Shown: piece by piece, positions 24,422-37,244 of the stretch
How the letters are laid out: the number at the start of each line of letters is the position of its first letter
Position numbering within the stretch: position 1 is the first letter of the stretch
From: Mesocentrotus franciscanus
Lineage: Eukaryota > Echinodermata > Echinoidea > Camarodonta > Strongylocentrotidae
Direction: 5' to 3'
NCBI GenBank assembly: GCA_037976565.1
Contig: CP137672.1
Span: 38,104,672 to 38,168,671 of the forward strand
DNA length: 64,000 nucleotides
Made by a program: the position numbers and the translations under genes
The notes under the pieces: generated by a model
What the model was told of the DNA's origin: nothing
What the model saw: the letters and a program-made list of their open reading frames with translations, nothing else
Database searches by the model: none

Positions 24422-27400
24422 ACTAGAGAACGATACAAAAGTCGGGACGTGCAACACTCGTCCTATGTGTATTTGCTTTTTCTTAGTTTCCCCGTTTCAT
24501 AGAGGGAGAGAGAACGAATGGAGACAAAGTAAAAACATGGAACGAGAAGAGAGAACAGGTGGGCTGTGGTCAAACATGGGTCATTGCTTTCTTACCGAAA
24601 AACAAGGACAATTTCATGTCAGTCCCACATGTTGAAAAATATGCTGGCTTTGTACTAGCACACCCATACAAAATATGAATCTTACAATGAGAGAATCGAT
24701 AAAAATGAATTACTGCTAGAAATCATGCATGCAGCTCAAAACTGCCACCATCTTATCGACCTTGATTCTATTGACTGGAAGTGATTGCTTTTTAAATATG
24801 GAGTTTGAAAACTGCATAATGTGCCGGAACTTATCTGTTTACGTTGCCAAAGAATTGGATATGATAAAGTAAAATACCGCCAAGGCTGACGCAGAAACAT
24901 TTAAAATAACCAGGAGTAAACCACGCCATTAATTTTTCAGTGAGGCTTGAAATGGAACGAGAATTATTAATTTTTGTTCTTGTATTTCAAAGTCAAGGTG
25001 ACTTGTAATTTCATCACCGTAAATGACGACCAAGACTGCATGCCACCCCTTTTTTTATTTCTTATTATTTATTGCTTGTGCTGAAATCGTCTCATACGCA
25101 TATTGAATAGGTGCCCAAGGTTATAGGGGTGATAGTTACAAGCATCGATTTTGGGAGGGGCGCGGATGAAATGGGCCGTATACGGAGAGTCATATTGGCG
25201 TAGCCGCGGTAAGATACGGAACACGGGGCAACGTGTAACAATGGGGTGTTTACATGACATAAATTTGGTCTGGGTAGTGTTTAGCTGTACAAGTTAAAAA
25301 ATCTAGTAAAGATAGAAGAGGTTTACCATTTTGGTCATAGATGGAAAGATGTGTCCTTTAGCTTTTGATATAAGAAAAATGCATATATAATAATTTGAGT
25401 TATGGGGTTTAAAATGTTGGATTTGAATTTCTCTGAAATAAATTATGTCTGGAAAAAGGGTTTCTCTTCACGTTTTATATACTTGATTTTGAGTGACAGG
25501 GATAGAGAGAGAAAAAGAAGAGAAGCCTAATATTAGTTTACTTTGTCTGTTATAATTGCCTCAAGCCAATGAGCAGCTATTATCATATTTGTTCTATCTT
25601 GTGTGAGATCGGCAAAAATTATTAGTGGAAAATTGGTTAGGAACACACAAGACAGTGTGAGTTAGGTCTACCCTCTAATTGTATAGCACTCACCACGCCA
25701 TGCATGCAAACCCGAACACAATGCTTAGTCAATGGACCACGTCAGCCCAGGTTAGGAGATGATAGAGGAGAAATTTGTAACATTCATCAAAACAATGATG
25801 TCTGATGGAAAAGAGAGGAAACGACAGAAAGAAAAGCCAAAAGGATTGTCGATTTAAAGCGCAAGTGACAGGGTAGCGCACACGGCTCATCTATCAACGA
25901 TTTACGCCATGATTGTCGCGAGCATTGGTCTGGATTGTCCGCTTACCAAAATGTGAATGTGTCGGCTAGCTTCAGACCCGTCTGAGGCTGATATGAATTC
26001 GTGTTTTCGAAAGGAGTTTGAATGGCAAGAAAGCTCGATACATTTGTCATGATTTCTACGTCTGTGCAGGAAGTCAAAACCGACTTGTCATAAAAGTACA
26101 CTCGCCGCAGATCAGGGTTATGTTGACATGCATTCCGATCCGATTGCGTACTTGCAAAAAATGTAATTTTTTCGATTGTCAAAAGTCAAACTTTTCCTGC
26201 TTATTTAGGTGTTCATTATTTCCCCCAACTTATTTCATATTCCTCGTAATATTGAAGAGATTTTATCAACTCACATAAATGTATGATGTCTGTCTAAGCA
26301 GCTCCGGCCATGCTTCAATATGTAAAGCGCAGGTCGTGTATAGAGACGGTGTAAAACCTACAAAATCAACAAGTTAGAAAAGAGCTCTAAAATTGTCATA
26401 ATTATTATGCTCTTTTTTCTCTCCGTTCTTTCTGTTTGTCATTCATGTATCCTTGACTCATGAACCGATACATTCATTCTTCAATAATCTTTGTGTTTTT
26501 TGCCGACCAAAAATTGCGTTTTAGTAAACATTCAGGAACATAACGTGACTGTGGTGTTTTTTTGCGTGTGTGGATGTCGCCCACCCTGCGAGTGAAGTCG
26601 ATAGAGGTTGTTGTGTACTTTTGATCCCCCCGTCCTTTGCCCCAATGTCAATAGTAACATACACGATTAGTCAATATTAAGTCCTTTTGCCACACAAAAT
26701 ATTCACAAAATAATCTTGGAAACGAGGTTGAATATAATATACAAATCGAGAGAATGGCTTATATTTAAGCTGGTCTATCTGAGCTTTCTTGTGCAGTCGT
26801 GACATTGTGCTCAGTATGTATTTGTTTAGTTTCACTGTTTAAACTCGACCGTAACCAAACTCGGATAGTATCGCTAGACAGAGTCGCCCCTTCCGACAAA
26901 CAAGGAGTGATACCAGTGGGACCCATTGTGTTCCGCCAAGGGTTGTTTCTTCATATTAGTGGACACAGGTTCGCTTCCTGACATCTTTTCTATTGTCATT
27001 GTCAGGTACTTTACGTGGATAGGTTAAAGTACATTTAGACGTGTAAACTAATGCAGAAAGCTAAAAGTTGTTTATCTATAAGGCTATTAGAAAGGTTGCT
27101 TCCACGAGTTAAAGACAGGGCGAGGAGAGTAGGTAGGAGAAGGTTGAGTAAGGATTCTTGGGGTTAATGCGCGGTTCCCTGTTTAATCACTACTACTGTT
27201 ATAAGGACTTTATCAGTCTGTTTAATAAACACGTCTCATTGCGTGTTTTAAAAAAAAAAGTGCAAGAAAAGTTCCAATTTCATTACGCCGAGCTATGGCT
27301 GCTTTTATATAAAAGAGGGAATAGCTAGCTGTTGAAACCAATGAATAGGCTTGAAGCAAAAGGGGAAGAATCGAAGGCAGATGGAGGGCATATGAGAAGT

Positions 27401-28697
27401 AGGGGGAGGAGGATGAGAAGGAGGAGGAGGAGTAGAATAAGGAGGAGTTTGGTTTGTTAAAGGGGCATAAGTTCAGGGCTATTGATGTCCCGTTGACAGT
27501 GTTGTAGAGTGTTTGGCCTAGCACGTTGTCCAAACATCGGTACGCTACATCAAACGGCTGCCGGTGCTCCTCCTGTGATGCTCGGTGCGTCTCCGCTTCA
27601 TGATACGGAGGGCTCGCTACAGCGGGGTCGCGCGCAAACATCCACTCAAATCAAAAAGAAAAACGGGGTAGCCTGTACTATTTAGCTATTCATATCACAT
27701 CCATTTCAAAGAAGTTTCCTATGATATACATTTTTTTTTGCTGAAAGATGTTAGTATACCTAATATGAATTTTCATTTGATGTTATAGGCGTTGTACTAT
27801 TGTAGTCATTTTTGTTATTGTCATATACTTTATTTATTGAATATAACAAGTTAAAGCATGTAAAACAAAACATTCAGGCATAGGCTACTGCCTGTATAGA
27901 CAGGATAGTACAGGGCAGAACAATAATACACATAATTATATATTTACAAAACAAACAGGATGCACATTATGATGGAAAAATATAGGACAAACATGTTTTT
28001 TAACATTAGTTCGAATATCGTGTACTATAACATAATAAATATTGACTACATTATGTAAATATACATTTCAAGTAATAATGAAATGTTACACAATTACTCG
28101 GTCTCACTTCACGATCTTACTTTTTTTGCAGCAATAAAAAGTATCGAAGGACACAGAAATGTGCATATGTTGATTTTTAGATCGCGTTTTTCATGTTTTT
28201 AAAATCGCATTTCGAGCTTAAAAGTCCCTCGGAAACGCGGACAATTTATTAACATATTGAGCATTAGTAATTAAGAGTAACATCTGGATTCACGGAGCAC
28301 AAAGCAGCCCTTGTACAAATAAGGTCCTTTTCACAAAATTCACGTCTGATCAAACAGATGAAAAATGGTCGAAAATGATATAACATATGTTATACTCATG
28401 CCTGTATTAACATGCATATTATGTTGTATCTGCATGCCCCACTCTCTCCTCATCTAACCTGATATAGATTCACTATCTTGAACTATTCCATTTTAAATAT
28501 TTTTTCTGTCACTTTAAATCTATAACTTATCCCCATAAATTTATCATTTTTTTTCGAATTCCAACGTAAAGGATTCAACATGAGTACTATGACTGGTATG
28601 GTAGAAATAAAAGGGTTCCATGTAAATTGGTTTAAGGGAAATTATCAATTATTGCTCTCGTCAATTGCTAACCGCTGTGTAGGCTTATCTGTAGGTT

Positions 28698-28963
28698 AAA
28701 TAATAATAATAATCTTTTAAAGTCCACTCCAAATTTTATTAAACCGAAAATGGAAATTCTTTGTACCCAATTGATCGTGAGCCCGGCAGCCACTGAGCAG
28801 CGCCAGATCGACATTGCTCTATCCCCTTATTGTTGAACGCCAAACAAGGTAGCAGCGACTCCCATCTTTTAACGTCTTTTGGTATGACGCGGCCGGGGTT
28901 CGAACCCACGACCTCCCGGTTGTGAGACGGACGCTCTACTGACTGAGCCAACACACCGGTCTA
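28698..28963 (-). mobile_element. tRNA-derived SINE, minus strand
   Basis: On the minus strand the element opens with a tRNA-like head (about 28963 to 28885). Box A is tggctcagtc (28941-28950), the anticodon-loop region reads ctcacaa (a Val-CAC-like loop), and box B is ggttcgaacccc (near 28896-28907). The body then reads gcgtcataccaaaag and continues with ggcgttcaacaataagggga, resembling a SINE body I recall from many marine invertebrates. It ends in a (TTA)n tail at 28698-28711. The anticodon stem has a mismatch at its closing pair and a long non-tRNA body follows, so this is a retroposon and not a working tRNA gene. The family name needs a repeat-library match. Confidence 0.85.
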
Positions 28964-29174
28964 AGAACGTTTTTAAAACAGAAAATAGAAAAAATTATGT
29001 TCAATATTATGAGCCATAGTCTAAAATGTTAACATATGATTATACATGTTGATACATATAACTCAACTGATTCATGTTATGCTCTTACTGTCATTACATT
29101 AGTTCTTCCAGCGTAGGGGAGATCCGGCACAAACACGCCCCCGCCCTTTTGACTATTTTCAAAATAAATAGGCC

Positions 29175-29227
29175 AAAGAGGGAGAAAGAGAAGAGAAGAG
29201 AAGAGAGAGAGAGAGAGAGAGAGAGAA
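29175..29227. repeat. (GA)n / GAGAA microsatellite
   Basis: Purine-only tract of about 50 bases, with GAGAA-type units changing to GA units. Confidence 0.93.
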
Positions 29228-32200
29228 AGTGGGGGGTCTAAAAGAGGGACATTCTGCCATACATTCCAATAGTGCATCAAATATTTGTTGGTATAATTAC
29301 TCAACCAAACCTTTGCATTGTAGAAAACCAGAATAAAGGATTTGGAAAAGTCATGTATAATAATGCATGGAGCAATCTGGCCTCAAGTCCTTTCCCATTA
29401 TTTTATTCCACCATTTTTGTCTAGTTATACCCCTATATAGTATAGTCGATATGTAGTAGGTCCATGGTAGGATGATACGTCGTACACATCAAGCTATGTC
29501 CTGTGAATTGATTCTGACAGCATAGACGCTGAGCGGTGACGCGAGGTTTGTCGCGCGAGCCAGCTTCTCAGCGGGGAGCTGCCGTGGGTGAACCGACGAG
29601 GATGAGGGTAGTAAGAGGCGAAGGAGTTCTCTTCTGCCAGCACCACCAAAGCGAGATACATATAAACCTTTAGTTGTCTCTCAATTCATAGGTTATTTTA
29701 GTTTTCGTACTCCTACGATATTTAATCATGAACTTTTCAATATCTTATATTTGCACCAGACCTACTCACTCTTTTTTGTTGTTGTAATAAAACTTTTGTT
29801 GCTTTTTTTGTAATCATAATACTTTGACACTAAATCTGTATTGGTTTTTAACTGTCTATAAGCGCAAATATAAGTGTGTATTCGACCTAGGTGTTTTTTT
29901 TTATCTACATAGTTTTACCAGGCCTTCCAGAATATGATTTTTTACATTTTTTTCTTAGTGTATCTAGATGTTTAACAAAAATTATTTTCGACTACATTAA
30001 AGATTATAAATCTTTGAACGCTCTGAAAATTTAAATATGAACGGAAGTGTCACTTACTTTAAATGGAGGGTAGGTTCTAGTTTGTTGATTTTAATGTTTC
30101 ACATCAACTGCAAACTACTACACCCAAGTGGAAGGTTTAGGGAAAGGGTCGACGAATACCAGACTAATGATGGCGAGTTGCACTGCGTGTGGCAGGCCGA
30201 GTTGATGGCTACCAGACATGAAATATTACAATACAATAGTGAACGAGACATGATTACTGGTAACGCCATGTGATACAATTGTTGAATAAATGTTAGGCCT
30301 TCAACGTTTGTTTTAAGTCGGGAAAGTATAAGCTTTGTTAAGTCGATGCATATTATAACCTATAACAAGTTTATATTTAAAAGTAGTGTTTTTATTTAAA
30401 TGTATTTTTTTAAAGATATCAATATGCATGATGATTCATTTACAGACTAGCATTTTGAAATTATGCCATGGAGCTTTTTTTAGAGAGAAATAAAACGACT
30501 GCACATGGCATGGACTTATTTTATTTGATCATTCTATTTTAAATAGGCCTACATTTTTTCAATGTAACGAATACACACTACTGACATGACTGGTCTGTTG
30601 ATAGGCCTATATATTCATGATATTCATGATATTCTACGGAGCGTATATAGGCTCCTCAAGTTATTAATATTGCGTTTAGAAAATAGAAAGATCGAAATAT
30701 TTAGTAAAGGAAGAATATTGAAAAGAGACTTGTCTGTATATGGAGCTCCACCACCATTCTGTAGGCCGTATGGGGAAAACAGACAATTGGAGCACATCGG
30801 ATAATGTAATAACATCCTCGTTAACGCTCTGGGAGACGCGTTCCGTGATTCTACCTCCTCCCCAATACTTCTCCGCTTCTTGGAATGTAAATACAAAAGA
30901 CCTACTACTACACGAAATTATATCCAAAAATTAGTGCCATTCTATTGCGGGAATGTGGGTCTGGGTGTCCCTGATTTTCATTTAGTATTTTCATCTATAA
31001 ATGACATTGATGCCGTACAAAAGAGACGGATAAATGCGCGCGCTTTTGCGCTACCGTAATGTGATGAAATATACTCAAAAGAAAAAAAAGAAGAAAAATA
31101 CAAATGCGTCAGATACTCGTGAAAAGTCGAATTATTTTCGTCCATTAAATTCAACGGTCTGTAGTCCATGATGAAGTTATTCTGTGATAAATGAGGGCTA
31201 TTCGCACGCAACCTGACTAAAATGAGAAAATTCTGACAGGTTTTCGAGTTTTCGAGCAAACATCGACCTACTTAATTCAAGCTGAGAGATGAGCATAATT
31301 TGTATGTGACATTATGGAATGAAGGCAGAGGGGAAATATCAACAACAGGTTGCTAAACATAATTCTAAAGATTGAAATTGATTAATTGTCCTCAGGCTGC
31401 TAAGAATGCTAGAACAAACCTGTATCCTCATGGTAGATATGTAGGGAAAATACGTATACGTGGTGTTGTTATCTTCCATTACGTCATCAGGCAAGGATGT
31501 TTTATAGTATCATGATCTACAACAATGGAATGATCTATATTTAGAACAATAATTTTGAACTCCTTGTTTGAAAATCTGCATATCTATAGTACATAAGTTA
31601 GTCATTGGCAAGCATCTTGTAAAATGACGTTTCATATGAAACTGTATAAATGTCATCATATAGCTGCCGTGTGAATCAAAATAAACATTATACTCTACAT
31701 CTACCTTATGTATAGGTTTATAATGAAGAACTATTTAATGGGTATCGTTATAAAATCAATAAAGAGAGAAAGCAGTAACTTTATATTTGAAATCAACAAA
31801 AGTATCTATCTTCAGTTTATTGCAGGATATTAGGTCATTATTATTTAGATCATTAAGTTGAGCTGTGTAATCCGCCTAAGAAATATTACAAGTTGGGTTT
31901 TAAGCAAGATAATTCATCTCTTTCTTTGAAAGAAAAGAGAAGAAATGAAGATTTTGACAAGTCGATTTCAAGTTTATTTCAGAAAAAGAGTGGTAAGAGA
32001 ACCACAGGATAATTCATAGATATTCACTGCTACTGAAGAAGTTGTTTCGGTTATCGGATATTAAAACATACATCTGAACATGCAGAAGCGTGGAAGAGAT
32101 AAAGATTGCTAGAATTCCTCCGTACATGAGTTCTTTTAGGGATGTAATGAATAATAAGAAGACATGTACTTTATCCTTGTTTAATCTTCTTCGATTTTTT

Positions 32201-32423
32201 GTCCAATTCATCAACCGTGCTGGCAGTCAAATATTAAAATGCAAATGATATCCGTGTAGGCCGACTATCCCTTGTTAGAGGACTTTGCATGTTTGTGACA
32301 ATTTCGACGTAGAAACCAACCTTGCGAGATCGAGATGCAAGATCAAAAATCGTTTTGGAACAGAGTTCAATATTACGCCAGTATGGAAAACGCGTTATGG
32401 TACCTTTATCTTCTTTCGTTTGT

Positions 32424-32459
<36 letters not shown>

Positions 32460-32461
32460 TC
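32424..32461. repeat. (TTTC)n microsatellite
   Basis: About nine perfect CTTT units. The overlapping ORFs rich in Phe-Leu-Ser are caused by this repeat. Confidence 0.96.
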
Positions 32462-32824
32462 AATCATCCGTATCTCTTTCCTTCTTTCTGTTGACGCAGA
32501 TTCGTCACTGTGGAATAATGATGTGCTTTTCGAATAAGCGAGCTGTCACTCTTTGTGTTTCGTTCGTGATCATTTTGATTAATCTTAGCCTGTCTAATAT
32601 GTTTTTTGTTGGTCTTGACATTAAAAATCCCTCGTACATGTCAGCGAGAGTATTTAGGAGCGTATGATCATGATGATAGAGATAGTTTGTCGAGAAAAAT
32701 CTCGATATTTAAAAGTCATAGCCTATTTTTGTCTTCCTATATCAAACTATGATTCCTAAGAAACGAATCTGCCCGGACATTGATTTATTCTTACTGATAA
32801 TGATCTTTATCAATTTCTAGAATT

Positions 32825-32887
32825 GAGGAGGAGGGGAGGGGGGAGGAGGAGGAGGAGGAGGAGGGAGGAGGAGGAGGAAAGGAGGGA
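32825..32887. repeat. (GGA)n microsatellite
   Basis: Imperfect GGA/GGGA repeats forming a G-rich purine strand of about 60 bases with several GGG runs. Confidence 0.94.
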
Positions 32888-33039
32888 TGTAGTCCGGAAG
32901 TATCGATGCGTTGATTGTTTCCGGAGCTTGTCAGCAAACTGCCCAAGGGGAGAAAAATCGACAATCGTGTCTCGACGACTGAAAGACGGGCCTTAGAGAG
33001 GAACGCCAAATCTTTACCCAACTCTCTCCCTCCTTTCAT

Positions 33040-33072
<33 letters not shown>
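33040..33072. repeat. (CT)n microsatellite
   Basis: CT repeat of about 30 bases following a pyrimidine-rich lead-in. Confidence 0.94.
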
Positions 33073-34762
33073 CAACGTTTCTCTTAATTTTATTTTATTT
33101 TTATCTACCCCTGTCTCTATCTGTCTCTTACCACATGCATTATTTCTTTATCCAGAATGTTCTTTCTATTCCTTGTTTACTTTCGCATCATAACATTTTT
33201 GCAACCATCCAATTTTCTCTCTTTCTCTCTTCATTTCCCTACATAAGTGACATCATTTCCCCTTCGTTCCTTTACTCGCACATCATAACATTTTCTTTCT
33301 AACCATCTCCATCGCTCAGATCGTTTCTCCGACCCCAAACAACCACATTATCGATCAGTCGCTGTTCTCTCTGTTCCTGCTTAGTAATAATAGGTATGAT
33401 CGTGACTTTGCTATGGGGACGGAGATTGAGTGTCGAACCAGGCTGGACAATACCAAAATTCATAGCTTTACTGCAAACACTAGACGGCGGCGTGGTGCGG
33501 TCGTTCGGAATCCCGTCTCCAGCCTCGAAAAAGAAGAAGAAAAGGGGTTCCCTCCTTTTTCTCCTTTACCCCTTTTTGCCTTTTCTATCTGAAGTGTGCC
33601 GCCCGCCCCTTTTTACAGACGCATACACATAAGTTGTCGAAAAGAAAAGAGCTGTAAGAGATACCAAGTTTACACCGACCTACAAAAAAGATGCCGATCG
33701 TCACTTGTAAAGTGCAGCTAAACTCTCGCAAATTCAGTGTTGTTATAGCAACTTTTAAAGTAGGTTAGCACTGGGGAAAAATTGTAAGTAAGTGTTGCGC
33801 AACAATTTGTTTGCGATGTTTAGAATTTAACATTTACGCAAGAATAATCCATTCTTTTGTACAAATACTTCACAGCATGCTACTAAAGAGTAATATATTC
33901 CTTGGAAACACGTAGACAGTTTGAAAGTGTATTTTGAACGAATACGATATCGACTTATGGTACTAGTTTTATGGCGACCTTATAACTCCACACTTTGGTA
34001 ATGCACTTCTTGATTTTGTAGAAATGATGTTGGTTCGTTTGAAGAAAACAGAATTGTTTGTGAATTTTAATTTAAGTTGATGTATAACGACTCAAATTAT
34101 TTTAATGTGTCACACGTTCGTACGCAATTCATGGGGACAGCTATTATTTGCCTGAATCATTGTGCTTTTGGGTTATATAAGTAGTATTAATATCATTATT
34201 GTAAAGGATTAGTATAGAAATATGCGCAAGATAGCACTATCTGTTGTTTTTCATTAAGATACAGCAAAATAAAAATAGAAAATGAGAGGGAATGTTAAGA
34301 ATCTTCTTTCAGCAAATCGGCTGGATAAGGGGGCTAAGCGCGTGTTGTGTAGTTAGTAGCCTGGGGCTTATGACCCACTTTCTCTATGTGATATTGCCAC
34401 CAATTTCAGACAGCGTTCATTGGCAGAAAGGATGAAATCCAGTAAAATCAAGAAGAGAAGGGAAAACTATTTCTTTTATATGTGGGTCCATTGGGAGCAG
34501 TTTAGCAGTCATCACCATAGTGTAGTTACAAGCTTGGAGTTGTTCGCTCGGTGATTTGGCCTAGCTACTATATGCACAATGACCCGGGCTAGCTGTCTTT
34601 GAACTAGACCGCTTCTATTGCTCTGCTGCTGACCCCTCGGTGCCGACTGCGCACAAATCAAGATATAAAAATGACATATTCCGAGGCGTATTGCTCAATT
34701 TACACATGTCTTAAGGTGATAGTCTGAAGAAGAGAGATAGAGAGAGTAGGACGAAGAAGATT

Positions 34763-34772
34763 AAGAAGAAGA

Positions 34773-34803
<31 letters not shown>
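34763..34803. repeat. (GAA)n-(GA)n compound microsatellite
   Basis: GAA units change to GA units and end in a G6 run; a purine-only strand. Confidence 0.94.
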
Positions 34804-34808
<5 letters not shown>

Positions 34809-36473
34809 TGGAGAGTAAATATGAGGAAAAAAAAAAAAAAGCAGTAAGTGAGAAACAGACGAACAGACATACAGGGGAAGGTTTGTCAATATGACTCCAA
34901 ACCCATAGTTTAGTAAATCTGTGTATAATGAAGCTTAAATCAATATTCAAATCGATCAGAGTCAAATGATTTATGAATCGAATTATGAACACATGTCATA
35001 GATTCTAAGTCAACACTGCATGACGCTGCTCAAATAAAACGCTAGGCCTAGTACTTTTACGATAATTCCTATGTATGGATGATTATTATTTTGCTTTCAT
35101 TCAGTGTACTAAAAACAGTTATATGTTACTGTTTAAAAATGTATGCAAGAAAAAGAGCCTTTATGAGTGTATATATTTTTCCTTTTTCATTATAAATTGA
35201 TCCTTTCAGTCTGTGCTGCAATAGTCAAGAAATAAATATATTATCAAAATTCGTTATAAACGAAATGTTAGCTGATTTATCCAGAATATATTAGGATTAC
35301 ATCGTGTGAAATGGGTTTGAGATGAATGGAGACACCATTCCTTCACACCAGGTATATTAACGCTATCCCAGCCTAAATCAACAACATAAATGCACCAATC
35401 CATCGTAATAACGCCGCGGTATGGTGGCTGAGAAGAAATAATAAGCAGTGACAAAATACTTCGAATTGGACCAATTACACCACCGTAAGCTGTAGCAGAG
35501 ATCAGACCTTCATGCCCGATTTTAATAGATCACAAAGATAGTAACTTTAGTCTTCCTCTATTCCTGGTCTCACTATAGAGTAGCATACTGAACTCTCTTC
35601 AAGAGGTCCATTGAGACGGACAGTGTTTCTAAAGTGATTTGATTCCGACTTGTTCACGTTTCATGCTGTTTCGCACCGTTTCGTTAAGTTTCACACTGTT
35701 TTAACGTTTTGAGAATTATGGGAGGCCGTCTCCTACGCTGCGACGCCCGACATGAGTGCTTTTAATATCAGTCTGTGCCTTCCCCAATAATAGCTACAAT
35801 AAAGAGTCGTGGTCAGGACTATTAAAATCTCATTAAAGACGTATAGTTACCATTTTGTGAAAAGGATTATTATTTTGTCCCGCTTTTCCCATTTTATTTG
35901 TGATATATTTTGTGTTCGGTTTACCTGATTTCAACTTTGCTTTCAATAGTTTTGAAATGTATTTGTATTTTTCTTCCGAGGTTGCGTTACACGCAGTTAC
36001 ACGCACTTCTTTGGTTGATGTTTTTTTTAATTGCTCAGGTTTTTTAAATAAAAATTGATAGTGGTCCCGATTCATGTGATTCATGGTCAATCTCTGTGTG
36101 TGACTCTTCTCCCTTACATTTTTTTTAGCATCTCGTCTGATTTTATTATCTCCTGTACTGAAAAACTTTCATAGCGTTAATTAAAAAAAAAATGTTATTA
36201 TTCTGCATGACATGACATCACATGATTTGGGAACCGTGCAATGCATACTTACAGTGGTCGAACGTTGACAAAACATCTTTTCCATCGTTGCATTGCGACT
36301 CTAAAGATTTGAACAGAAATGAGATCAAAGATTTAGGCCCGCTATAAATTAGCGAAGGGATGGATGTAACTTACACACGGTTGTCGATCATTAATTCATT
36401 TACGACCGATTGAGACTCGCCCGCATTCAATTAGCCGTCGCGCGTGCTACAGACAACCATTGATTCGATATGG

Positions 36474-36540
36474 GGTGAACATACCCGAGGTCGTTGTTTC
36501 CATTCAAGAGGGCGACCTCCTTCCCGGAGCTATGTTCACC
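36474..36540. repeat. Imperfect 67-bp hairpin
   Basis: The outer arms ggtgaacata (36474-36483) and tatgttcacc (36531-36540) are perfect complements. Inner segments gaggtcg and cgacctc also pair, with short bulges between. The loop is about 20 bases. It lies next to a CpG-rich patch with homeodomain-type cores (cattaattc, caattag) at 36385-36435. Confidence 0.75.
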
Positions 36541-36598
36541 ATGCAACTAAATACGAAATGAAATTATTAGTGTTTTAATTCAAAGAAAAGCTTTAAGT

Positions 36599-36840
36599 AG
36601 AGGTGTAGTAGTCTAGTGGATACGTCACCGGACTGTAGACCATATGGTTTGCGGTTCCAGCCCCGCCACGGCACTAATGTTCTTGGGCAAGACATTAATC
36701 TACATTCGCCACTTTTCATCGAGGTGATGTAAATGACTACCCGGTAGTAAGAAATTCTCGAATGCCAGAGTGCCTTATCAGGGTAGCTCGGGCTGCTCGG
36801 CTAATGCTGGAGCAATAATCATGATAATAATAGAGTGCTT
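36599..36840 (+). mobile_element. tRNA-derived SINE, plus strand
   Basis: The head (36599-36670) has a box A-like tagtctagtgga (about 36609-36620) and a box B-like gcggttccagc (36651-36661) with tRNA-like spacing. The body follows with ttcttgggcaagacattaat, a segment typical of SINE bodies in marine animals. The tail is aataatcatgataataat. Box B is degraded (ggttccagc in place of ggttcgaac), so this is an old copy. It ends about ten bases before the MITE at 36850. Confidence 0.78.
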
Positions 36841-36849
36841 AGATACATA

Positions 36850-37244
36850 TTAAAGAGAAAGACCAGTTCTGGTCATGCGATTGCATTGTGAAAGAAACGT
36901 TGTGGAATCGATCAGAAAAGGTTGATCATCTAGCATATAAGTATTGGTGTGTACTGCAAGGTTCTGGAATCATCAAAATGATAAGAAATTTGGCCCAGTC
37001 TTGGTAAAGTTACAAGCACTGTACACAGAAAGATGTATATGGGACTACGCGACCACGTGCGCGATATCTATTTGGTCCCAATAGACATAATAATTTACCA
37101 AATATATCAATAGTAGGCGGTTTCCCGGCAAAATTTGTATCATCACGTATTAGTCAAAACATATTCTTTCATATGATTGGTAATGAGAGCTTCCATTTCA
37201 TTTTTTGAGAGAGGGGCGTTTCCAAAACTGGTCTTTACCTTTAA
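36850..37244 (+). mobile_element. MITE copy 1, piggyBac-like (TTAA ends, 23-bp terminal inverted repeats)
   Basis: The left end 36850-36872 starts TTAAAGAGAAAGACCAG and the right end 37222-37244, read on the other strand, starts TTAAAGGTAAAGACCAG; they match at 20 of 23 positions. TTAA at both ends is the target site of piggyBac-type elements. The 395-bp body codes for nothing. A second copy lies inverted at 44020-44292 and shares about 200 bp with the left part, including gcgattgcattgtgaaa and tgatcatctagcatataagt. The superfamily is inferred from the TTAA ends alone. Confidence 0.82.

Noticed and set aside
27820..28000. Possible 3' end of a non-LTR retrotransposon (tttatttattgaat and small palindromes)
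   Set aside because: No coding remnant, poly-A or duplication of the target site is visible; similarity to any family is from vague memory only.
28885..28963. Possible tRNA-Val gene, minus strand
   Set aside because: Box A and B are good, but the anticodon stem has a mismatch and a SINE body and tail follow directly.
33479..33490. Third CTCF-like match (ACTAGACGGCGG)
   Set aside because: One mismatch inside the invariant core; too weak to list.
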